27,369 nucleotides of DNA. Origin: Sphingomonas sanxanigenens (GTDB lineage Bacteria; Pseudomonadota; Alphaproteobacteria; Sphingomonadales; Sphingomonadaceae). The position numbers were made by a program, and so were the translations under genes. The notes beneath the pieces are model-generated. The model was not told the origin of the DNA and made no database searches. It saw only the letters and a program-made list of their open reading frames with translations. Below are positions 1 through 7,485 of the stretch, piece by piece. Position 1 is the first letter of the stretch. Every line of letters begins with the position of its first letter. The stretch covers positions 1-27,369 of the forward strand of contig QFNN01000031.1 in the NCBI GenBank assembly GCA_003240855.1, given 5' to 3'.

Positions 1-1
1 T

Positions 2-454
2 TTGCTGGATACGCGCAAGACGATACCGGGCCTGCGGCGGCTGGAAAAATATGCGACGCGCATGGGTGGCGCGACCAATCATCGCATGGGCCTGTGGGAC
101 GCGGCGATGATCAAGGACAATCATGTCGCGGTCGCCGGCGGTGTCGGCGAAGCGGTCCGCCGCGCGCGCGACGCCGGTATCGCGCGGATCATCGTCGAGG
201 TCGACCGCATCGACCAGATCGAACCCGCGCTCGCGGCCGGCGCGACGCATTTGCTGCTCGACAATATGGATCCGCCGACGCTGCACGAGGCGGTCACGCT
301 GGTCGGCGGGCGCGCGCCGACCGAGGCTTCGGGCGGGGTCCGGCTCGATACGATCCGCGCGATCGCCGAATCGGGCGTCACTTACATATCGGTCGGGCGT
401 CTCACTCAGTCAGCCCCCGCCGCCGACATCGGGCTCGATTTCGCCAATGCGTAG
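2..454 (+). CDS. nadC: Nicotinate-nucleotide pyrophosphorylase (carboxylating), 3' part only
   Basis: This is the C-terminal 150 residues of quinolinate phosphoribosyltransferase. The enzyme converts quinolinate and PRPP to nicotinate mononucleotide, CO2 and pyrophosphate in de novo NAD synthesis in the cytoplasm. The fragment begins inside the conserved LDTRKT-PGLR segment, so the N-terminal half lies left of the window and the TTG at the edge is not a start. Visible family motifs are HRMGLWDAAMIKDNH (substrate binding), LLLDNM and EASGGV near the end of the barrel. The normal C-terminus is present, so the gene is cut by the window edge and not broken. The next gene starts inside its last codons, suggesting joint transcription. 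The family assignment is firm. Confidence 0.95.
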   Translation: MLDTRKTIPGLRRLEKYATRMGGATNHRMGLWDAAMIKDNHVAVAGGVGEAVRRARDAGIARIIVEVDRIDQIEPALAAGATHLLLDNMDPPTLHEAVTLVGGRAPTEASGGVRLDTIRAIAESGVTYISVGRLTQSAPAADIGLDFANA

Positions 455-1148
455 CCTGATCGCCGCACTTTTAGCGTTGCTGACGCCGGCCATGGCGAGC
501 GCACAGGCGCTCAAATGCGATGTGCCCGCGCAGCTCCCACGCCCGGTCTTTGACGGGCCGAGCGATAGGGAGCCGGTGCGCCGCATGCCTGTCGGCTCCT
601 ACACGCTCGCGCTGATCTGGGCGCCGCAGGAATGCCGCGCCTATGGCCGCAATCCCGACAATCGCTTCCTCTGCGCTTCGGGCAATCGCTTCGGCTTCTT
701 CCTCCACGGCCTGTGGCCCGATGGGGAAGGGACGAGCTGGCCGCAATATTGCGCGCCCGTAGCGCTGCTCCCGCCCGCCGTCATCCGCCAGAATATCTGC
801 GCGACGCCTGTGGTTCAGCGCCTCCAGCACGAATGGGCCAAGCACGGCCCCTGCATGTCGCGGCGCCCCGAGGATTATTTCGCGGCCTCGACCGGACTCT
901 ACAACAAGCTTCGCTATCCCGACATGCAGGCCTTGTCGCGTGCGCCTGCCCTGACTGCGGGCCGTTTCGCGCAGGCCTTCGCGGCCGCCAATCCCGGCCT
1001 GCGCGCGAACATGATCAAGGTCCGCACCAATCGTCAGGGCTGGCTTGAGGAAGTCTGGCTCTGCCTCGACAAGGGCCGCCGCTATATGCGCTGCAAGCCC
1101 AATAGTGGCGGCATGCCGGCCGGCGCTCGCCTCAGAATCTGGCGTTAG
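447..1148 (+). CDS. Secreted ribonuclease T2 family protein
   Basis: A 233-residue protein starting at an ATG that overlaps the last 8 bases of nadC. Residues 1 to about 19 form a Sec signal peptide ending ASA-QA, so the product is likely periplasmic or secreted. The two RNase T2 active-site motifs are present: CAS1 HGLWP (His87) and CAS2 HEWAKHGPC (Glu129, His133). These residues perform acid-base cleavage of RNA through a 2',3'-cyclic phosphate. Several cysteines (for example in APQECRAYG, RFLCASG, YCAP, NICAT, KHGPC, WLCLDK and MRCKP) fit the disulfide-rich fold. The longer in-frame reading upstream lies inside nadC and lacks a signal peptide, so the 447 start is preferred. Its role is probably scavenging of external RNA, which is inference. 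Its stop overlaps the stop of the convergent gene. Confidence 0.9.
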   Translation: MRSLIAALLALLTPAMASAQALKCDVPAQLPRPVFDGPSDREPVRRMPVGSYTLALIWAPQECRAYGRNPDNRFLCASGNRFGFFLHGLWPDGEGTSWPQYCAPVALLPPAVIRQNICATPVVQRLQHEWAKHGPCMSRRPEDYFAASTGLYNKLRYPDMQALSRAPALTAGRFAQAFAAANPGLRANMIKVRTNRQGWLEEVWLCLDKGRRYMRCKPNSGGMPAGARLRIWR

Positions 1149-1564
1149 CCGTCGATCGTCACCGTGCCAGGGTGGCGGCGGTCGAGATGCTTGCGGATGA
1201 TCTTCAGATTCCGGCTGTTCGACCGGAAGAAGAAATCGGGGATCGCGCCGATGAAAGGGATCGCCCCCAGCAGCGTATCGACACCGACATTGCCCGCCAT
1301 GCGCGCGATCTGCCATTTGGACATGCCCAGATTGCGCGCTTCCCAGACGATCCAGGCGCCCATCGCGGTGCCGATCAGGTCGCCGACCACGGGAATGACA
1401 TTAAGCATCACGTCGAGCCCCACCGGCCGGTTGATGCCGGGGATCACGAACAGCCGCTCGAGCAGCACTTCCATCGCCTCGACGCGCTTGCGGACCGACT
1501 GTGGATCGCGCCCGACCGGCAGCGTGTCCATCACGCGCGCAAAGGCTTGCTGATTGATTTCCAT
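1145..1564 (-). CDS. DUF4112 domain membrane-associated protein
   Basis: A 139-residue protein from the ATG at 1564. The in-frame ATG at 1612 would add 16 residues, but a GGAGGAG ribosome-binding site lies about 11 bases before the 1564 start and decides the choice. The middle of the protein carries the DUF4112 pattern: two hydrophobic hairpin-like stretches with repeated IPxxGxxIG-type motifs (VIPVVGDLIGTAMGAWIV and AIPFIGAIPDFFF), separated by a polar segment. The C-terminus is basic (RSNSRNLKIIRKHLDRRH). The function of this family is unknown; membrane association is inferred from the hydrophobic segments. It lies 51 bases downstream of the solute-binding lipoprotein gene on the same strand, so the two probably share a transcript. 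Its stop overlaps the RNase T2 stop from the other strand. Confidence 0.8.
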   Translation of the reverse strand: MEINQQAFARVMDTLPVGRDPQSVRKRVEAMEVLLERLFVIPGINRPVGLDVMLNVIPVVGDLIGTAMGAWIVWEARNLGMSKWQIARMAGNVGVDTLLGAIPFIGAIPDFFFRSNSRNLKIIRKHLDRRHPGTVTIDG

Positions 1565-1615
1565 CTCGGCTCCAACTCCTCCTTCGGGAAGATATGGGGG
1601 CCTTTCGCGCATTTT

Positions 1616-3073
1616 CTAGCTGGCCGGCCCCAGCAGATGGTTGAGCGGATGCCAGGCGCGCGGATTTTCGCGGAATTGTCCCAACCGGCGCGAGACGAGC
1701 GACCAGCGTATCGGCCGCCCGATGATGATGAAGCGCGCCGAACCGCTGAGCGCCTGATCGGCGTCGGCCAGCGCCTGCCCGCGTGCGGCGAGATCGGGTG
1801 CGGCCGTCGCCCGGTCGAGCGCGGCGCCCACAACGGGTTCGCATGCGCCGGCGCTGACGCAGCCGGCCGTGCGCAGATACCAGATCGCGCTCGGCGCCGG
1901 AGCGACGCGATCGACGAGCAGCACATCCGCCGCCTCGGGCGACGCCGCTTTCTCCACTGAGAGCCCGAGAGCACCCCAGTCTGCCGCAAGCCGCGCCAGC
2001 AGCAGCCGGCCACCCGGCCCCACAGGGATGAAAACATGAATAGCCGGCGGTGCGCCCGATCGGCCGCGCCAGGCGTCGATCGTCGCACGCGCGGCCGCGA
2101 CGCGCTGGTCGAGGCTGAGCAGCGCCCAGCCCGGCGTAACCGGATCCGCCGCCGACCGATAGCGCTCTGGCAGCACGGCATAGGCTGCGGTCGATCCCGG
2201 CGCGCCGACGCGATCGAGGATCGCCTGCCGGTCGACCGCCATCGCGAGAGCGCGGCGATTGTCGGCATCGGCGAAGAATGCGCCAGCGCCGGCGATCTGG
2301 AGGCCGAACAGCCCCTCGGCCGGATCAAAACGTAATCCGCGCGCGCGCAGGTCGGCGGCGCGCACCAGCGGCAAGGTCAAAAAATCGCCGCCGAGGACAA
2401 GATCGGCGTCGCCATGCGCAAAGCGAATCACCGCGACTGCCGCCCGATCGGCCCGCAGCATGACGTGCGCTCCGCGTGCAGCCGGATCATCGGGATCGTC
2501 ATCGGGCGCCGGCATCGGCGACAACGACGTTACGCCCTGCCGCACGGCGCCGATACGGAACGGCCCGGCGCCCTCGCCGTGCAGCAGGACCGCCATTTCG
2601 GGCTGGGCAAGCAGATGGAGCAGGGGCGGGCGGGCGGTCTTGAGCCGCACTTCAATCACCTCCGGCGTGATTGCGACAATATCGTCTATCGCCTCCAGCG
2701 CCGGGCGCAGCGCATTACGGCTGTTGCGCGCAATCGCTGCACGCAAACGCTGCACGACATGATCGCCGTCGATCGGCTTGCCTGAAACGGTCACGGCCTT
2801 CCGCAACCGGAAGATATAGCTGAGGCCGTCATCGGTTACGATCCAGCGCTCGGCGAGTCCGGGTTCGATCTGCCCCGTCGCGTCCATCGCAACGAGTCCT
2901 TCGGCGACCGCGCCCAGCAGCACATGCTGAGCCGGGCTGAGCGGTCCATGATCGGGATCGACGATCGACAACGGACCGCCGATCACGCTGGCGTCGATCG
3001 GCGCGCCGGCATCCTTCCCGCAGCCGGCAAGGCCCAGCAGAGCGATTGCAGCGATGGCGATGCGAAAGATCAT
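1616..3073 (-). CDS. Extracytoplasmic solute-binding lipoprotein, peptide-type ABC (SBP_bac_5-like)
   Basis: A 485-residue protein with a lipoprotein signal peptide: a hydrophobic run IAIAAIALLGLAGC with a lipobox LAGC and the lipidated Cys at residue 18. The mature part reads as a family 5 (oligopeptide/nickel-type) periplasmic binding protein. It has a SPAQHVLLGAVAEGLVAMD segment followed by PGLAERWIVTDDGLSYIFRLRK, which matches the family's pattern of total load, then weak, then strong fold similarity. Such proteins capture peptides or other solutes for an ABC importer. No permease or ATPase gene lies beside it in the window, so it is an orphan component here. It is a little shorter than typical DppA/OppA (500-540). 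The family call is fairly firm; the substrate is unknown. Confidence 0.75.
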   Translation of the reverse strand: MIFRIAIAAIALLGLAGCGKDAGAPIDASVIGGPLSIVDPDHGPLSPAQHVLLGAVAEGLVAMDATGQIEPGLAERWIVTDDGLSYIFRLRKAVTVSGKPIDGDHVVQRLRAAIARNSRNALRPALEAIDDIVAITPEVIEVRLKTARPPLLHLLAQPEMAVLLHGEGAGPFRIGAVRQGVTSLSPMPAPDDDPDDPAARGAHVMLRADRAAVAVIRFAHGDADLVLGGDFLTLPLVRAADLRARGLRFDPAEGLFGLQIAGAGAFFADADNRRALAMAVDRQAILDRVGAPGSTAAYAVLPERYRSAADPVTPGWALLSLDQRVAAARATIDAWRGRSGAPPAIHVFIPVGPGGRLLLARLAADWGALGLSVEKAASPEAADVLLVDRVAPAPSAIWYLRTAGCVSAGACEPVVGAALDRATAAPDLAARGQALADADQALSGSARFIIIGRPIRWSLVSRRLGQFRENPRAWHPLNHLLGPAS

Positions 3074-3167
3074 TGCGCGCGGTCAGCCCCAAGGTCCGGC
3101 CCGGGTGTATGGCGACGACGCCATCGCGCCAACCCCCGGTGCGCGCCGAAGCGAACAAATTGATTGC

Positions 3168-3253
3168 TGGTGCGGACGGCGGGACTCGAACCCGCACTCT
3201 CCCAGAGAAGCGGATTTTAAGTCCGCTGCGTCTACCGATTTCGCCACGTCCGC
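3168..3253 (-). tRNA. tRNA-Leu (anticodon UAA)
   Basis: An 86-nt class II tRNA. The acceptor stem GCGGACG (3253-3247) pairs with CGTCCGC, the discriminator is A, and the CCA is encoded at 3170-3168. The anticodon loop CTTAAAA sits on a GCGGA/TCCGC stem and gives UAA. The D-loop region TGGCGAAATCGGTAGACGC, a long variable arm and the TTCGAGTC T-loop are all as expected for tRNA-Leu. It lies 48 bases downstream of ihfB on the same strand. Confidence 0.97.
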
Positions 3254-3263
3254 GCGGCGCGGA

Positions 3264-3292
3264 CGTTTGGCATGAAGCGCGGCCGCGTCAAG
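3264..3292 (-). promoter_or_regulatory. Possible promoter of tRNA-Leu
   Basis: On the minus strand a CTTGAC (3292-3287) matches the alphaproteobacterial -35 consensus. It is followed after 17 bases by CAAACG (3269-3264), placing transcription start a few bases before the tRNA 5' end. The -10 hexamer is poor, so the call rests mainly on the -35 element and the spacing. The tRNA could also be read through from ihfB. Confidence 0.35.
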
Positions 3293-3301
3293 CGCCCGCG
3301 A

Positions 3302-3580
3302 TCAGACATTCAGGCGCGCGCGCATTTCCTTGCCGGGCTTGAAATAGGGAACGCGCTTGGCGTCGACGTCGACGGTTTCGCCGGTGCGGGGGTTGCGGCC
3401 CGTGCGCGCGCCGCGCTGGCGGGTCGAAAAAGCGCCGAAGCCTCGCAATTCCACTCGGCCGCCCGCGGCAAGCCGCTCGCTGATTTCATCGAAGAAGATC
3501 GCAACAATCTTCTCGATCTCGCGCACCGACAGATCGGGATGATCTTCGGAGAGTGTCTGGACGAGTTCTGAACGGATCAT
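3302..3580 (-). CDS. ihfB: Integration host factor subunit beta
   Basis: A 92-residue HU/IHF-family DNA-bending protein. It would pair with IhfA, encoded elsewhere, to bend DNA in recombination, replication and promoter control. The DNA-binding beta arm carries GRNPRTGE (about residues 61-68) with the intercalating proline at 64. The upstream VELRGFGAFSTRQRGAR and the terminal VPYFKPGKEMRARL are typical IHF-beta sequence. The ATG at 3580 is preferred because AGAGGG lies 6 bases upstream. The GTG at 3586 would leave no room for a ribosome-binding site. It is downstream of rpsA on the same strand, the classical rpsA-ihfB order, separated by about 230 bases that include a hairpin. Confidence 0.95.
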   Translation of the reverse strand: MIRSELVQTLSEDHPDLSVREIEKIVAIFFDEISERLAAGGRVELRGFGAFSTRQRGARTGRNPRTGETVDVDAKRVPYFKPGKEMRARLNV

Positions 3581-3762
3581 GGTCACCCTCTTCGGCCACG
3601 CAGCAAACGCTACGCATCAATCCTGAAGCAGCGCGGCTTTGCCGCATCGGCTCCGGTATTCAGCCGGCGACCCATCGGCTTATCCCGCCAGGTCCCGGAT
3701 CGCCTGGCCAACGCCGGTATTAACAGCTTCGTATCGAAGGGGGAATCATTCATTCGGGGGGT

Positions 3763-3795
3763 GCCGCCCGCCTCATCGCAGGATGGGGCGGGCGG
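3763..3795. terminator. GC-rich hairpin just after rpsA
   Basis: A 9-bp perfect stem, CCGCCCGCC (3764-3772) with GGCGGGCGG (3787-3795), and a 14-base loop starting about 15 bases past the rpsA stop. The run of T residues (TATTTT) is on the plus-strand side, so for rpsA itself it is a hairpin without a U-tract. It may attenuate or stop transcription between rpsA and ihfB, or stabilise the rpsA mRNA 3' end. A weaker hairpin, GCCAGG/CCTGGC at 3687-3708, follows nearer ihfB. Confidence 0.5.
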
Positions 3796-3809
3796 TATTT
3801 TCCCTCCGA

Positions 3810-5519
3810 TCAGCGGTTCTCGCGAGCCTTCAGGGCCTCGCCGAGGATGTCGCCAAGCGACGCACCCGAATCCGACGAACCATATTGGGCCACGGCCTGC
3901 TTCTCTTCGGCGATCTGCATCGCCTTGACCGAGAAGGTCGGCTTCTTGGAACGATCGAAGCCGGTGACCATCGCATCGAACTTCTGGCCGACTTGGAAGC
4001 GCTCCGGGCGCTGCTCGTCGCGATCGCGACCGAGGTCGCTGCGCTTGATGAACCCGGTCGCGCCATCTTCGCCCGCCTGGACTTCGAGGCCGCCATCGCG
4101 GACTTCGAGAACAGTCACGGTGACGATCGCGTTCTTGTTGAGGCGCGACGCGTCGGTCGAAACGCCTGCCGCGGGCGCGCCGCGCTCAAGCTGCTTCATG
4201 CCGAGCGAAATGCGCTCCTTCTCGACGTCGATGTCGAGCACGATGGCCTTCACCATCTCGCCCTTGTGGTGCAGGTTGAGCGCATCCTCGCCCGAAATGC
4301 CCCAGGCGATGTCCGACATGTGAACCATGCCGTCGACATCGTTGTCGAGGCCGATGAACAGGCCGAACTCGGTGGCGTTCTTGACTTCGCCCTCGACGAC
4401 CGAACCGACCGGATGCGCTTCGGCGAAGGCTTCCCACGGATTGTTGATCGCCTGCTTGAGGCCCAGCGAGATGCGACGCTTTTCCTGATCGACCTCGAGG
4501 ATGACGACGTCGACTTCCTGGCTGGTCGAGACGATCTTGCCCGGATGGACGTTCTTCTTGGTCCAGCTCATTTCCGAGACGTGGACCAGGCCTTCGATGC
4601 CCGGCTCCAGCTCGACGAAGGCGCCATATTCGGTGATGTTGGTCACGCGGCCCGACAGCTTGGCGCCGATCGGATACTTGGCGGCCGCGCCGTCCCACGG
4701 ATCGCTCTCGAGCTGCTTCATGCCCAGCGAGATGCGCTGCGTGTCCTTGTTGATGCGGATGATCTGGACGCGCACGGTGTCGCCGATGTTGATCATCTCG
4801 CTCGGGTGGCCGACGCGCTTGTAGCTGAGGTCGGTCACGTGGAGCAGGCCGTCAATGCCGCCCAGGTCGACGAACGCGCCATAATCGGTGATGTTCTTGA
4901 CGACGCCGTCGATCACCTGGCCCTCATGCAGCGACTGGATGAGGCCGGTGCGCTGCTCGGCGCGGGTTTCCTCAAGCACGGCGCGGCGCGACACGACGAT
5001 GTTGCCGCGACGACGATCCATCTTGAGGATCTGGAAGGGCTGGGGGATGTCCATCAGCGGGGTCACGTCGCGGACCGGACGGATATCGACCTGCGAGCCG
5101 GGCAGGAAGGCCACGGCGCCGCCGAGGTCGACGGTGAAGCCGCCCTTCACGCGACCGAAGATCACGCCTTCGACGCGCTTCTCTTCGCCGAACTCGGACT
5201 CGAGCTTGTCCCATGCGGCTTCGCGGCGCGCGCGGTCGCGCGACAGCATCGCTTCGCCATGGACGTTCTCGACGCGATCGACATAAACTTCGACTTCGTC
5301 GCCAACCTTCAGATCGGCCTTCTGGCCGGGGGCGGCGAACTCGCGCAGCGGAACGCGGCCTTCGGACTTGAGGCCGACGTCGATGACCGCGAGATCATTC
5401 TCGATCGCGGTGACGGTGCCCTTGACGACGCGGCCTTCAAAGCCTTCGTCTTCGCCGCCGAGCGATTCGTTGAGGAGAGCCGCGAAATCATCGCGCGTGG
5501 GGAATGCCGTGCTGGCCAT
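3810..5519 (-). CDS. rpsA: 30S ribosomal protein S1
   Basis: A 569-residue S1 protein, the usual alphaproteobacterial length. It binds mRNA at the 30S subunit and promotes initiation on weakly structured or leaderless messages. Six consecutive S1 (OB-fold) repeats are visible. Well-preserved repeat cores include GVVKNITDYGAFVDLGGIDG, GRVTNITEYGAFVELEPGIEG and GEVKNATEFGLFIGLDNDVDG, each followed by a HVS/HMS-type strand and a RISLGxKQ end. The C-terminal tail after the sixth repeat is short and acidic/glycine-rich (GSSDSGASLGDILGEAL). The ATG at 5519 has an AGGA about 11 bases upstream. The gene sits between the sulfotransferase gene and ihfB, and has its own probable promoter and a long leader. 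Confidence 0.98.
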   Translation of the reverse strand: MASTAFPTRDDFAALLNESLGGEDEGFEGRVVKGTVTAIENDLAVIDVGLKSEGRVPLREFAAPGQKADLKVGDEVEVYVDRVENVHGEAMLSRDRARREAAWDKLESEFGEEKRVEGVIFGRVKGGFTVDLGGAVAFLPGSQVDIRPVRDVTPLMDIPQPFQILKMDRRRGNIVVSRRAVLEETRAEQRTGLIQSLHEGQVIDGVVKNITDYGAFVDLGGIDGLLHVTDLSYKRVGHPSEMINIGDTVRVQIIRINKDTQRISLGMKQLESDPWDGAAAKYPIGAKLSGRVTNITEYGAFVELEPGIEGLVHVSEMSWTKKNVHPGKIVSTSQEVDVVILEVDQEKRRISLGLKQAINNPWEAFAEAHPVGSVVEGEVKNATEFGLFIGLDNDVDGMVHMSDIAWGISGEDALNLHHKGEMVKAIVLDIDVEKERISLGMKQLERGAPAAGVSTDASRLNKNAIVTVTVLEVRDGGLEVQAGEDGATGFIKRSDLGRDRDEQRPERFQVGQKFDAMVTGFDRSKKPTFSVKAMQIAEEKQAVAQYGSSDSGASLGDILGEALKARENR

Positions 5520-5737
5520 AAATATTGGTTCCTGTATTCATCTTGCTGGCCGACCGGTTGTCTCCGGTGGTCTTGGCCACGCCGCCGCAGGAGCCTCATG
5601 CCGCCTACGGCATCCGGCGCGCGCAGAGGTTCGTGAAGGCGCTATCGCGAAAAGCGAAAAGGGCGCGTGAGGCGAAACCGGCTTGCAGCCGATGCCTCCG
5701 CGCCTTCCCCTCCACGAGCCTTTCCGCTCGCAGGACG
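5520..5737 (-). promoter_or_regulatory. Long 5' leader of rpsA
   Basis: About 218 bases lie between the putative rpsA start site and the ATG. The leader contains a clear 6-bp hairpin ATGCCG/CGGCAT (5598-5613, loop CCTA), the complementary pair AACCGG-type segments near 5560-5570 and 5680-5690, and several G-rich stretches. No open reading frame of convincing quality lies here. S1 is autoregulated through its own mRNA leader in enterobacteria, so a similar function is possible, but that is inference. Confidence 0.35.
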
Positions 5738-5743
5738 GCGCGC

Positions 5744-5771
5744 ATATAACCGCGAAGCCGCCTTTCGGCAA
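5744..5771 (-). promoter_or_regulatory. rpsA: Putative rpsA promoter
   Basis: Minus-strand TTGCCG (5771-5766), 16 bases, then TTATAT (5749-5744) gives a good housekeeping-type promoter, the only AT-rich hexamer in this gap. It would free rpsA expression from the upstream sulfotransferase gene. Confidence 0.4.
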
Positions 5772-5781
5772 GGCAAAGCGC

Positions 5782-5799
5782 GCTATTCCGCAGAATAGC
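5782..5799 (-). repeat. Hairpin spanning the sulfotransferase stop codon
   Basis: A perfect 7-bp inverted repeat GCTATTC/GAATAGC with loop CGCA covers the last codons and the stop of the upstream gene. There is no T-tract after it, so it may be a weak terminator, an mRNA 3'-end stabiliser, or a coincidence of coding sequence. Confidence 0.35.
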
Positions 5800-7399
5800 C
5801 GAATTCTTCCACCCATGGTTGAAGGATGGCGAGCGCCGGCGCCATCTGATCGCGATAACGCCGCCACTGCCCGGCGCCATTGAACAGCCCCCGTCCGACC
5901 TGATCGGCGCTGGCGGTGGTGATGCCGCGACGCTTCGCCGTCTGGTCGAAGGCGCGCAGGGCGGGGGACCATTGGATCCCCACGAAATCGCACATGCGCT
6001 GCGTCACGGCGTCGAAATCGACGACCAGATCCTCGTAGCGCAGGATATGCACGTCAAGGCCGAGCACCTCTATGCTTTGGCGCGTGAAGCGCATCAACGC
6101 ATCGTAATGGCGCGCAGCCTGCTCAATATCGGTGAACTCCACGGCGGCGGCGCTGGGAGCGAAGCCGTGATGAAAACAGCTCCACACCACGTCGCGCGGG
6201 TCGCGCCGCATCGCCACGATCCGCGCCCGTGGGAACAGGCGCGCAATGATCGGCAGCTTCATGCCCTTGAGCGGGTCCATGTCGACGAAGCCCTTATCCG
6301 CGACATCAAGCCCGCGCGCCGCAATGCCCCGCCAATAAGCAAGACGATATGTGTCGAGTTCCTTTTCATCGAGCCTGGCGAGCAGGCCAAGCCCGTCACG
6401 CGTCGAAAGAAACGCCCGGTCCGCCTCGGCAAGCGTCGGCGCTTCCTCGAGCGCTTCGACATGGCTCGCGCTGGCGAGGATATTCTCGACCAGCGTCGTG
6501 CCTGATCGCGGATAGCCGAGCAGGAACACATGATGCCGCGCCTCGCCGGCAAGGCCTGCGCCGCCGCCGCCCCGCACAAGACCGCTATCCGCGAGGTTCT
6601 CGGACATTCGCGCGATGAACTCGGTCTGGCTCAGCCCGTTGCGCACCCCGAAAGCAAGCCGGTCGTGAATGATCGAGGCTGCGTCATTGGCTGCCTGATA
6701 GGCCTCGAAGGCCTCGGCATGCCGCCCCTCGGCATCGAGAGCATCACCCCAGAGCTCGTTCAGGATCACCCGATTTTCAGGGAGAACCTTCGGGTCTGCA
6801 AGCAAGGCTTCGAGCCGTTCGATCGCCCGGCCGGCAAGCCCTTCGCGTATGTCGGTCCGCGCGAGCGCCGCAGTCGCCACCGGATCGCGCGCATTGCGTG
6901 CAAGCGCGCGGTTGCCGAATTCGCGGGCGACGTCGTTTTGCGACCTGCGCGCGGCGATCCACGCGATGCCAGCCAGCGCCGGCACGCATTCGGGATCAAG
7001 CGCCGCCGCGCGGCGGTAATTGATGTCGGCGGCGTCGAGCGCACCGCCTGCCTCGAACGCGCAGGCCCGCTCCAGCCACGCATTGGCGTAATCGGGGGCG
7101 ATGCCGATGGCCTGATCGAGCGTCTGCAACGCTTCCTGGAGGCGCCCTTCCTTGCGGCGGACAGTACCGATGGCGGTGATGATCAACGGATCGCCCGGGC
7201 TGAGTTGCAGCGCCTGGCCCAGCAGACTGGACGCCGCACGATAATCGCCGGCTTCCTCACGCCGCCATGCCGCCAGATTGAGGAGCATCGGATCGCGCTG
7301 GCCTTCGCGCAGCGCGCCTTCCGCAATCACGGCGGCGCGATCGACGTCGTTATGCGCCAGCGCAGCATCGATCTGCCGCCGCGTGAATTGCTCGATCAT
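5783..7399 (-). CDS. TPR-repeat sulfotransferase family protein
   Basis: A 538-residue two-part protein. Residues 1 to about 245 are a run of tetratricopeptide repeats (for example the AAxxLGQALQLSPGDPLIITAIG-type units, then LDQAIGIAPDYANAWLERA and YRRAAALDPECVPALAGIA). Residues 288 to 530 are a sulfotransferase domain. Its 5'-phosphosulfate loop is YPRSGTT (296-302) and its 3'-phosphate-binding segment is RRDPRDVVWS (398-407), so it should use PAPS as donor. Members of this bacterial family have mostly unassigned acceptors such as carbohydrates, lipids or peptides. There is no signal peptide, so a cytoplasmic location is likely. It is inserted between cmk and rpsA, which are neighbours in most proteobacteria. 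The family assignment is firm; the substrate is unknown. Confidence 0.88.
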   Translation of the reverse strand: MIEQFTRRQIDAALAHNDVDRAAVIAEGALREGQRDPMLLNLAAWRREEAGDYRAASSLLGQALQLSPGDPLIITAIGTVRRKEGRLQEALQTLDQAIGIAPDYANAWLERACAFEAGGALDAADINYRRAAALDPECVPALAGIAWIAARRSQNDVAREFGNRALARNARDPVATAALARTDIREGLAGRAIERLEALLADPKVLPENRVILNELWGDALDAEGRHAEAFEAYQAANDAASIIHDRLAFGVRNGLSQTEFIARMSENLADSGLVRGGGGAGLAGEARHHVFLLGYPRSGTTLVENILASASHVEALEEAPTLAEADRAFLSTRDGLGLLARLDEKELDTYRLAYWRGIAARGLDVADKGFVDMDPLKGMKLPIIARLFPRARIVAMRRDPRDVVWSCFHHGFAPSAAAVEFTDIEQAARHYDALMRFTRQSIEVLGLDVHILRYEDLVVDFDAVTQRMCDFVGIQWSPALRAFDQTAKRRGITTASADQVGRGLFNGAGQWRRYRDQMAPALAILQPWVEEFGYSAE

Positions 7400-7423
7400 C
7401 CGCCCCGTTACACATCCGAACTA

Positions 7424-7455
7424 ATCCTAAAGGACGAAATAACATCCTTTAGGAT
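7424..7455. repeat. AT-rich 11-bp perfect inverted repeat between cmk and the sulfotransferase gene
   Basis: ATCCTAAAGGA (7424-7434) and TCCTTTAGGAT (7445-7455) are perfect arms around a 10-base centre. The element stands 25 bases upstream of the sulfotransferase start and 31 bases past the cmk stop. It is strikingly AT-rich in a GC-rich region. It could be a terminator for cmk (no following T-run on that strand) or an operator for the downstream gene. Confidence 0.6.
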
Positions 7456-7485
7456 GAGTCGAACAGAGGCGTTCGTCGCGCGCCG

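Noticed and set aside
3639..5636. A 665-codon open frame on the plus strand opposite rpsA
   Set aside because: It is antisense to a certain S1 gene. Its composition mirrors the GC-rich third positions of rpsA, and it has no ribosome-binding site or domain.
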